From assembly GCA_003524705.1 (NCBI GenBank), contig DQGV01000021.1, positions 1 to 14,894 of the forward strand: a stretch of 14,894 bases of DNA, given 5' to 3'. Position numbers and translations under genes: made by a program. Each line of letters opens with the position of its first letter. The first letter of the stretch is position 1. This DNA is from Anaerolineae bacterium. GTDB lineage: Bacteria > Chloroflexota > Anaerolineae > Anaerolineales > Villigracilaceae. The notes beneath the pieces are model-generated. The model did not search any database. It saw only the letters and a program-made list of their open reading frames with translations, and was not told where the DNA came from. This document shows, piece by piece, positions 6,613 to 13,502 of this stretch.

Positions 6613-7686
6613 ATGAGTAAAATTTCTATCTTAATCCCTGATGGAGAAAGTCCATTTGCATTTCATGTCTTGAATTGTTTATCAAAGATAAAAAATATAG
6701 AAGTACATTTTCTTTCAAGAGAAAAAGTAACTCTAACAAAATATTCAAAAAAAACTGCTTCATTTCATTTTTTACCAAGCCACCAAACTTTGTTACAAGG
6801 GGTAAAACAGGTTTGCGAAAAAAGAAAAATAGATTTATGTTTGCCTGTGGATACAGAAGGAATCTATTATTTTTCAAAATACCAAGAGCAAGTGAATGAA
6901 TTTACGAAATTACTCTTAATACAACCCGCAAAAGAATTAATGAGAGTATCGGATAAAAAACAATTCTCAGATTATTTGCAAGAAAAACAACTTTCACACC
7001 CACCAACAATCACAACCCCAATGCAATTTGAGAAAGAAATTCAAAACTTTTCATTTCCTGTTTTGGTTAAACCGCGTTTGGCAGGGAATGGTGAAGGGAT
7101 TATCAAATTGCTTGATATTGAAGAGTTGGCGACTTATATGAAACAAAACACCAACTTTTTTGAGGAGTTTCTTATTCAAGAATATATAGAAGGGGAAGAT
7201 ATAGATTGTAGTGTGTTATGTAAAGACGGCAAGATTTTAGCCAACACTATTCAAAAGGGATTATCTAGAAACGCTAAAGCATACAAACCTGCTGAAATAA
7301 TAGAATTTGTACATCACTCTGAAGTATTTGAAACTGCCACAAAATTAATGTCATCACTACAGTGGAATGGTATAGCCCATATTGATATGAGGATTCGTAA
7401 ATTTGATGGGGCTGTACAAATTATTGAAATGAATCCCCGCTTTTGGGGGAGCATTGAAGGCTCGTTGTATGTTGGCGTTAATTTTCCATATCTAACTTGC
7501 TTGGCAAGTTTAGGAGAAGAATTTTCCAAGCCAGAATTTCGAGAATCAAAATATATGAGCGCTTTAGCGGCGATAAAGGGAATATTAAGAGGGAAGCCTG
7601 CCGTGAATTTTTTTCAAGAGACAAATTGGCTTTCTTACCTGAAAGACCCTATGCCTGTATTAGTTAAAATGTTTCAACAAGATTAA
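6613..7686 (+). CDS. ATP-grasp domain ligase, substrate unknown
   Basis: This is a 357-residue cytosolic ATP-grasp protein. The N-terminal pre-ATP-grasp Rossmann-like part begins SKISILIPDGESPFA. The ATP-binding part follows: FPVLVKPRLAGNGEGI (Lys and Gly-rich loop), EEFLIQEYIEGEDIDC, then HIDMRIRKFDG and VQIIEMNPRFWGS, whose Glu and Asn are the usual Mg ligands. The family couples ATP hydrolysis to a carboxylate-amine or thiol ligation through an acyl-phosphate. The closest pattern is the carbamoyl-phosphate synthase-like or PylC-like group; the substrate cannot be told. ATG 6601 (4 codons earlier) sits within 5 bases of a TATAAT and is probably not transcribed with a leader, so 6613 is preferred. 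No Shine-Dalgarno precedes either. It stands alone between two copies of a 21-bp repeat. Confidence 0.85.
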   Translation: MSKISILIPDGESPFAFHVLNCLSKIKNIEVHFLSREKVTLTKYSKKTASFHFLPSHQTLLQGVKQVCEKRKIDLCLPVDTEGIYYFSKYQEQVNEFTKLLLIQPAKELMRVSDKKQFSDYLQEKQLSHPPTITTPMQFEKEIQNFSFPVLVKPRLAGNGEGIIKLLDIEELATYMKQNTNFFEEFLIQEYIEGEDIDCSVLCKDGKILANTIQKGLSRNAKAYKPAEIIEFVHHSEVFETATKLMSSLQWNGIAHIDMRIRKFDGAVQIIEMNPRFWGSIEGSLYVGVNFPYLTCLASLGEEFSKPEFRESKYMSALAAIKGILRGKPAVNFFQETNWLSYLKDPMPVLVKMFQQD

Positions 7687-7690
7687 CCTT

Positions 7691-7711
7691 GCGCTTCGGG
7701 CTTGACCTCAA
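7691..7711 (+). repeat. 21-bp direct repeat, copy 2
   Basis: GCGCTTCGGGCTTGACCTCA plus one base matches 6503-6523 in 19 of 21 positions. It lies just after the ATP-grasp stop. The 3' part (CTTGACCTCAAG, 7701-7712) is a small palindrome. No convincing terminator is seen in 7687-7753, where this gene meets the convergent metallopeptidase gene. Confidence 0.55.
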
Positions 7712-7753
7712 GTGAGATTCGGAGTCTTTTGATTTGGTTATAAGATAGTGCTG

Positions 7754-9184
7754 TCAATGGCAGTTGTTAGGTCCGTTTCGATACCCATATAAAAAGGAAA
7801 AGCCACGTTCAATTTCAACACCATGAACAGAATCATGTTCTTCTGGAATACCATCATTGTTTTGATCGACCCATGTGTGAAAAGGCTGGATGCGCGGATC
7901 GTCAATTTGCTCTGCGAAGTGTAGCATTATTAAAACATCATTCGAATCAAAGTAGCCGTGATAATTAACAGCATATGCAAATGCGGCACCTGAATAACAA
8001 TCTGCACCTAATTCAATCTCTTTTGATAATGCAAAAGGGATTTGCTCTTGCACCACACCTAAGCTTAATTGTTTTTCTACAAGCGCATAATAAGTTCCAC
8101 TTTGTTGTTGTATTTGATGCCCCCATTCGTGACCTAAAAGCCAGAATGGGAAAACTGGTCCATATTTATTATAAAGTGTTTGAACCCAAGTGTCATCCCA
8201 AACTATTTTTTTCATAATTCCACATGATGTTGCATTATTGCTCATGTATTCTTGCTGTTCCTTACATCCATATGGTGGAGTAGGGTCTCTATAAAATTCA
8301 GGACGGACATATATTGGCGAATTTTGAAACAATTGTGAATAAACTACTTCCCAAAACTCATGAATAATTTCCTCAATTTGACTAATATCACTTTCATATC
8401 TAAGTTGAGTATGATTCCAACTAGCCCCAATGACTGAATCAAAACCCGATTCTTTACCTGATATTTGTCCTGTAGCAATGATAGTATAAAATCCCGGTGT
8501 AAACCCTAATGATGTGTTGGCATTAAAAGTAATGGCTCCTACCCCGCCACGTGTCTGAATTTGTATATCGAACTCCATTAGGATTTCTCTTGATTCATTC
8601 ATAAGAGGATTACTCTTAATAATTTTGACGTGAACCCACTCCTCATACGTGAACCCAGATAGGCACAATTTATATATAAAATTCAGTGGCCCGATTTCAG
8701 GAATTTGTGTGATCTCACCTGTTTGTGGACAGTTTCCAAAGTCTACAACTTCAATACCATTATAGATGTTTGTTTCTTCTTTCGAGGTGTTATCTGGTTC
8801 AACCTCGGAATTGGACGGATTCGATGGAATGAAAGGATTATTACTATCGTTAGAAGGTGCATTTGAATTAGGCACATCTTGTGTAGCATATATTACTTGT
8901 GGTTGAATTTGAAATGCGCCTCTTTGAAAGTAAATATACCCGGCATATAAAATTCCACTGAGGATTACTAGACCGACTAATGACTCTACAATATTTGCTA
9001 AGCAAGACCCGGCTGATCGGCTTTTTGCAGGCTGAGCAACCGTTTGAATAATCACAGGAGCAGGCGTAGGCGCGGTGTGAGGCGCAGACTTAGTTAATGA
9101 TGAGCCACAGTTGCCGCAGAATTTTCCATCTGCCGGATTCGCTTGCCCACAATTTGAACAGTAAATAACTTTGTTTGCAGACAT
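7754..9184 (-). CDS. Zinc-ribbon, membrane-anchored neutral zinc metallopeptidase (YpfJ-like)
   Basis: The protein has 476 residues from ATG 9184; the frame extends 11 codons further but overlaps the upstream gene. An N-terminal zinc ribbon (VIYCSNCGQANPADGKFCGN, C9, C12, C23, C26) is followed by a Pro/Ala linker. A transmembrane helix (about 63-86) has Lys/Arg before it, which suggests ribbon inside and the rest outside. A Ser/Asn/Pro linker and a beta-rich part (about 140-265) lead to the peptidase domain (about 270-476). That domain has FWLLGHEWGHQIQ (zinc ligands H352 and H356, catalytic E353) and KEIELGADCYSGAAF (third ligand E391), with HGVEIERGFSFLYGYRNG at the end as in YpfJ-type enzymes. 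DQNNDGIPEEHD near residues 440-451 fits an EF-hand-like calcium loop. It starts 8 bases after the upstream zinc-ribbon gene stops, so the two are one operon. The substrate is unknown. Confidence 0.85.
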   Translation of the reverse strand: MSANKVIYCSNCGQANPADGKFCGNCGSSLTKSAPHTAPTPAPVIIQTVAQPAKSRSAGSCLANIVESLVGLVILSGILYAGYIYFQRGAFQIQPQVIYATQDVPNSNAPSNDSNNPFIPSNPSNSEVEPDNTSKEETNIYNGIEVVDFGNCPQTGEITQIPEIGPLNFIYKLCLSGFTYEEWVHVKIIKSNPLMNESREILMEFDIQIQTRGGVGAITFNANTSLGFTPGFYTIIATGQISGKESGFDSVIGASWNHTQLRYESDISQIEEIIHEFWEVVYSQLFQNSPIYVRPEFYRDPTPPYGCKEQQEYMSNNATSCGIMKKIVWDDTWVQTLYNKYGPVFPFWLLGHEWGHQIQQQSGTYYALVEKQLSLGVVQEQIPFALSKEIELGADCYSGAAFAYAVNYHGYFDSNDVLIMLHFAEQIDDPRIQPFHTWVDQNNDGIPEEHDSVHGVEIERGFSFLYGYRNGPNNCH

Positions 9185-9192
9185 AAAATTTC

Positions 9193-11217
9193 TTATGGTC
9201 CAGGGTTTTCCCAACAATTCAAACCAAATGGAGCGTAATCATAAAAATGCCCATCAGAGCAACAGCCACCTGCCCATCCAGAACTAGGATTGGGGTCGTG
9301 ATACGATTGACCAGCCGGGCATGAATCGCCACCACTACTCCCTCCACCGCCTCCACCTCCACCAGCAGGCACAATAACTGCATCTGAATATTGTGGGATT
9401 TGTGACCTTTGGTCAAAGAGTGGCTGGTTACACCCATTGATAAATAAATTTACGGATTGTAAAGAAAATTCATATTTAGCGTCTTTGGGAATGTTTACAG
9501 AGCAATACAGCCTTTCTTTAGCGTAACTTTCATTCTTGATAAATTTACAATCATCACTACTATAATCCCCAACACTGACATAATATTCCCAATCTCCGCT
9601 GTCGTTAGCGATATTTTTTTCTAAGCCTGGCACGCCACCCGGAATTTTGAAGTAAAACTCAAAGGGTTCGCCTGTTTTCCATTCGAGAGCATTGAATTCA
9701 ATTTGATTTTCATTGAAGAGACTGCAACGGTCTTGTGAGCTATTTTGAGGTTCTTGAACAGTAGAAGAAATTTTCCAAGTTTTTTCTGTGGCAACTTGAT
9801 TACATGCGTAATTATATATTTGCATAGTAATAGTCTCACCATCTTCTACAGATGGACCAACACAATATGCTGAATCTTCTTTATGATGACATGCCCACGT
9901 ATGGTTTACCTCATCTGTTCTCAAGTTTCCGTCTTTATCTGAGATGCTATATTTTGCACGGACATCTTGTAAGTAGCCTAATTGAAAATCTTGGTTTGGA
10001 AACAAAATATAATAATACGTATCTTCTTGAGTAATCTGTTTACTTTCAGTAGTTATAACTATCTCTCCACATGCTTGCGATGAGTCAGCTATATCCTCTC
10101 CTAAATTTCCGGAAGCCAATGGCTCGGTACAAAGGTCTAATGGTTGTTGTAGTAATTTCCAATCATAAGGAGTCGTTAAGTGTGCCAAAGGCGGTAAACA
10201 TCTAACTTCATCAGCCTGAGAATGATAACAATAGGTAAAATTTTCTTCGCCGCTTGTCGAATCGCTTCCCCAAAGTATATACTTCTCAGCAAAGCCTTCG
10301 CTAGGCGGAGTGGAACGAAAGACCATTTCTTTTGTATTTTCGGATAAGGATACAAATTCAAGGGTCGGACTATGACATGCCGCTTGGTTTGTAGCCGGAT
10401 AGGGGTTTCCGGCTACAAAGGGATAAATCGCTACTGGATAATTACATTCGGGATTATCAGAATAAATAAACATTTCCGCCGCGGCGGATTCACGTATGTC
10501 TGGTCCATAGCACGAGATTTTATCTTCCCCAGAACTTGTACAAAAATATACGTTTGAATGTTTGACAACTTTTTTTTGTGAGTCTTCATACACAACCCAT
10601 TTTGCATGGTAACCCCATTCGCCTTCTGCAAATTCGGTTGCTGCAAGTGACTCACCTGTGTTAATAAGGTCATATTCTAAAATGCCAACGCCAAAAAACT
10701 CAATGGCTTCTGGTGTAGTGTCATGCACTCTAACAGACTCTACTTCAAAGACAGCCTGTGGTCCGCAGTATTCTTTATTCAATAAAATCTGACCATCGCG
10801 ATATTCAACAAGAGGTTTGTCTGGATTGGGCTCGACTGCATTGCGAGCGGCGAAATCCTGAATCCACTCTGGGTGTTCAATGTTATGTTGTCCAACAAAT
10901 AACATGCGTTGAATATCAGCCACAGGTGAGTCATTGGTTGGTGGAGGAATCAAAATCAGTGTAGACCAGTACGAAAGTCCGCACATTAACACCATCAAAA
11001 TTGCGCCCAATGGAAACCAGAGGAATAAATATCGCCTGCGGCGTGAGGAATCATTAACAGGTGGTTGTGTAACAACTTGAACCTGAATGGGTGGAAGTGG
11101 CGTTGAATTTGGCGATAATGTAATAGCACTGCCGCAGTTACTACAAAATTTTGACCCCACTGGATTTGGTGTACCACAGTTAGAACAATAAATTACCGTG
11201 CGAGGAGAAGAAGCCAT
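9193..11217 (-). CDS. Zinc-ribbon membrane protein with four four-cysteine extracellular repeats
   Basis: The 674-residue protein has no family name I can give. It starts with a zinc ribbon (VIYCSNCGTPNPVGSKFCSN, C11, C14, C25, C28), a Pro-rich linker, a basic RRRRR patch and a transmembrane helix (64-90), giving a ribbon-inside topology. The ectodomain (about 150-600) shows four degenerate repeats of roughly 105-130 residues, each with four Cys: 151/226/236/258, 281/330/340/363, 383/443/452/472 and 498/557/572/596. The third Cys of repeats 1-3 sits in CYGP, CLPP or CVGP. A run of eight Gly (619-626) leads to a 42-residue tail with four more Cys (633, 652, 653, 668). GGAGG lies 7 bases before ATG 11217. 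It is the first gene of an operon with the zinc-ribbon metallopeptidase, so the two may act at the same surface site. Confidence 0.8.
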   Translation of the reverse strand: MASSPRTVIYCSNCGTPNPVGSKFCSNCGSAITLSPNSTPLPPIQVQVVTQPPVNDSSRRRRYLFLWFPLGAILMVLMCGLSYWSTLILIPPPTNDSPVADIQRMLFVGQHNIEHPEWIQDFAARNAVEPNPDKPLVEYRDGQILLNKEYCGPQAVFEVESVRVHDTTPEAIEFFGVGILEYDLINTGESLAATEFAEGEWGYHAKWVVYEDSQKKVVKHSNVYFCTSSGEDKISCYGPDIRESAAAEMFIYSDNPECNYPVAIYPFVAGNPYPATNQAACHSPTLEFVSLSENTKEMVFRSTPPSEGFAEKYILWGSDSTSGEENFTYCYHSQADEVRCLPPLAHLTTPYDWKLLQQPLDLCTEPLASGNLGEDIADSSQACGEIVITTESKQITQEDTYYYILFPNQDFQLGYLQDVRAKYSISDKDGNLRTDEVNHTWACHHKEDSAYCVGPSVEDGETITMQIYNYACNQVATEKTWKISSTVQEPQNSSQDRCSLFNENQIEFNALEWKTGEPFEFYFKIPGGVPGLEKNIANDSGDWEYYVSVGDYSSDDCKFIKNESYAKERLYCSVNIPKDAKYEFSLQSVNLFINGCNQPLFDQRSQIPQYSDAVIVPAGGGGGGGGSSGGDSCPAGQSYHDPNPSSGWAGGCCSDGHFYDYAPFGLNCWENPGP

Positions 11218-11263
11218 AGAGCATCCTCCAAAACAAGAATTAGTGCAGAATATTGATGCTTAT

Positions 11264-11291
11264 ATACTAGCACTTTATTTAATATTTACAA
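11264..11291 (-). promoter_or_regulatory. Candidate promoter of the zinc-ribbon operon
   Basis: On the minus strand, TTGTAA (11291-11286), a 16-bp spacer and TAGTAT (11269-11264) lie about 46 bases upstream of ATG 11217. The match is moderate; the very AT-rich spacer favours a promoter here. Confidence 0.35.
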
Positions 11292-11316
11292 GTGGTTTGT
11301 AGGCTTCTTAGAATTT

Positions 11317-11344
11317 TTGAAATCGAATACAATTAGATTAAGAT
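11317..11344 (+). promoter_or_regulatory. Candidate promoter of the 693-residue protein gene
   Basis: TTGAAA (11317-11322), 16 bp and TAAGAT (11339-11344) would start transcription near 11351. That is just upstream of the AAAGGAG ribosome binding site (11363-11369) and ATG 11375. It is divergent from the zinc-ribbon operon promoter. Confidence 0.5.
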
Positions 11345-11374
11345 ACGCCTCGTTGATATCCCAAAGGAGCCAGC

Positions 11375-13456
11375 ATGCCCGATACTTTTCACTTCCAATG
11401 GCAAAACCCGATTCTGCTAAAAGATATTTACCCAATGCGCTTGCAAAAACTGCGCGATTTTTTGATTTACTACAAAGAAGTTGACCTGTGGGCAGAGTAC
11501 AAAAACAAAGACATTTCTACTCTCAAGAATGAAGTAACTGAATATGAAAAAGGTATGGACGATGCACGTGCTACAGAGTTCAAAGCCTATACTACTCTTA
11601 AGAAATATTTTCTCACCAAAGATGTGATGGGCTTCTTTGTCAAATACAAACCAATTGAAGAAGAAGCAATGGCACTCATCCAAAAGAATCATGATTTATT
11701 CGTCGCTTCTTGGCCCAAAGATATTCGCGGTGAACGTGCTTTCATACAATCTCGCATTGAATCATTTAAGACCAACTTAGGTTTCTTACGAGACCGAATC
11801 CGTTATTTACAACGCCAACTAGAAGGAATGTTGCCTGAACATCCAAGCCGTGCCAAAGTGGAAGCAGGATACAAACTCAAAAATGATTCTGCTTTGCCAA
11901 TGGTATTGGAAGAAATGGAAAAATTGCGTCAGTTTGATGCGACCTATGACAAAGTAGAAGGTCCAAAACTGGAATGGTATAAACTCACAAAAGCAGACCC
12001 AAATTACAAGACCACCGAAGAAGAATTTCTTGTCAATTACGACCCGAAGACGCCTGTTAATGTCAAAGATATTGTGCGCTGGAAGGTAGAACAATATACA
12101 AAATCTCTTGAAAGCAAAAACCAATATCAATTATTAGCAGATATTCGTGCCCGCTTTGAAAAAGAACCAAAACGATTCCCCCTTTGGTTGCAATATATGA
12201 TTATTCATTATTCTGGGATGAGATACAAATCTGCGCATGGCTCGTGGGCAGACCCAAAAGATTTGCTTGTCCGCTTGCGTGTGGATGAAGTGAAGAAAGC
12301 ACAAGCAACGTTAAGTGATGCTGATGTGACAGCACAATGTGTCGAAAAAATTGCACAATACGAAGGTACAAGCACAAATAAACCAGCCCTTGCCAAAGCC
12401 ACTGAAAAAATTTGGAAAGATAAAATAGCACTTCACATGCAAGGCGTAAAAGCCAATGGACCGAAAACCAAACGAGCAGGGCTTGCCGCGTTAGCAGAAG
12501 AAGAAGTCAAGTATGAATATATGACGATGAGCACCGAGCAGTCATCCACGAAGTTAGAGGCGATGAAAAATCAACTGCCGGCTTGGGCATGGAAATGGAT
12601 TGTCATGCTCACGCAATTGCGAGTCAATCAAGTTACAGCAGATGGATGGGAAACATTCACGCCGGAAGAAGATAAGATTCGTTTTGCCGATACGAAACTA
12701 TATCCAATCTTTAGCAAGTGGGCGAGTGATAACACAGGTATGTGGCGACCTGAACATGGGCGTTCACATGAATTAATTGTGACACGCGCAGTTTGTAATG
12801 AAACCGCTGAACATGCTCAACACATTCGCGGGCATTTACCACCCGGCGGGTTAACAGATAACGCCGCACGCTATGTCAAAATTGCGGCTGAAAAAACGCC
12901 CGGCGCATATTTTATTAAACCTACAGATGCAAAGCATTACACACAAGGTGCCAGTATTTTTTGGTTGCGTTATGTAAATAGTGAGCCAAGCCAATGGCAA
13001 GTTCCGAAGGCAACACAAGATGTAAATGGTGTTGGTTTGGTGCCGGGTGAATTCCTTGGCAAACGCCCACAGCCCAAAGGTAATAAAAAATCACCGCCAC
13101 CGACTGCCCCATGGGAATATAAAGGCGGTGGCATGACGCGCACTCGCACGACCGTTGATGCTGAGAAAAAGAAAGTGACTCAAAGTCAATGGCTACGTTG
13201 GATTCACGAAGCCACAGTTATTGAAGTTATAGATACTGCCGACAATACGTATGTTTATACGTTTGAAACTTCTTTGCCCGATGATTTTCGTGGCACTTCT
13301 TGTTTAGGTGTGTTCCGTAACACATTACGATGGAATCTCGATGACGGCACCGAAGATAATTACAATCGTTCATTTGTTGGTTTTGTGCCAGAAGGCAATG
13401 TGCCAGTGGAGCACATGAAAGAAATGTTGGATTGGAATAAGATAATTTTGAAATAA
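11375..13456 (+). CDS. Large conserved-looking protein of unknown family
   Basis: The 693 residues are rich in Lys, Glu and Trp, with no signal peptide or membrane segment, so the protein is probably cytosolic. Residues about 38-70 and 118-152 have heptad-like charged helices and could form a coiled coil. The middle holds the most ordered-looking motifs: PLWLQYMIIHYSGMRYKSAH (269-288) continuing GSWADP, then AWKWIVMLTQLRVNQVTADG (405-424). HGRSHELIVTRAVCNETAEH (461-480) is followed by QHIRGHLPPGG, and GAYFIKP then GASIFWLRYV lie at 510-533. A Lys/Pro-rich linker (562-580) precedes a beta-rich C-terminal module (about 600-680) with WLRWIHEATVIEVID and TYVYTFET. AAAGGAG 5 bases upstream decides the start. 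It is well formed with a typical codon pattern, so it is a real gene. I do not recognise it and assign no function. Confidence 0.8.
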   Translation: MPDTFHFQWQNPILLKDIYPMRLQKLRDFLIYYKEVDLWAEYKNKDISTLKNEVTEYEKGMDDARATEFKAYTTLKKYFLTKDVMGFFVKYKPIEEEAMALIQKNHDLFVASWPKDIRGERAFIQSRIESFKTNLGFLRDRIRYLQRQLEGMLPEHPSRAKVEAGYKLKNDSALPMVLEEMEKLRQFDATYDKVEGPKLEWYKLTKADPNYKTTEEEFLVNYDPKTPVNVKDIVRWKVEQYTKSLESKNQYQLLADIRARFEKEPKRFPLWLQYMIIHYSGMRYKSAHGSWADPKDLLVRLRVDEVKKAQATLSDADVTAQCVEKIAQYEGTSTNKPALAKATEKIWKDKIALHMQGVKANGPKTKRAGLAALAEEEVKYEYMTMSTEQSSTKLEAMKNQLPAWAWKWIVMLTQLRVNQVTADGWETFTPEEDKIRFADTKLYPIFSKWASDNTGMWRPEHGRSHELIVTRAVCNETAEHAQHIRGHLPPGGLTDNAARYVKIAAEKTPGAYFIKPTDAKHYTQGASIFWLRYVNSEPSQWQVPKATQDVNGVGLVPGEFLGKRPQPKGNKKSPPPTAPWEYKGGGMTRTRTTVDAEKKKVTQSQWLRWIHEATVIEVIDTADNTYVYTFETSLPDDFRGTSCLGVFRNTLRWNLDDGTEDNYNRSFVGFVPEGNVPVEHMKEMLDWNKIILK

Positions 13457-13460
13457 TGAC

Positions 13461-13495
13461 CCTCACCCTAGCCCTCTCCCTTTTAGGGAGAGGGG
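13461..13495. repeat. Palindromic GC-rich repeat between the 693-residue gene and the propeller gene
   Basis: CCCTCACCCTAG precedes a perfect 10-bp stem: CCCTCTCCCT (13472-13481), loop TTT, AGGGAGAGGG (13485-13494). No U-run follows, so it is a poor terminator. From memory, CCCTCACCC..CCCTCTCCC palindromes are dispersed in many bacterial genomes. Its 3' arm supplies the purine-rich GGAGAGGGG that acts as the ribosome binding site of the next gene (ATG 13503). Confidence 0.65.
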
Positions 13496-13502
13496 ATTAT
13501 TT

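Noticed and set aside
9219..9437. Minus-strand frame inside the end of the zinc-ribbon repeat protein
   Set aside because: It is an out-of-frame shadow over the Gly-run region. The main frame is supported by cysteine spacing and the operon junction.
11375..13456. Tyrosine recombinase reading of HYSGMRYKSAH and QHIRGH
   Set aside because: The TGxR-like and HxxR-like strings are not spaced as in the family, no convincing nucleophile Tyr context follows, and there are no attachment sites or mobile genes nearby.
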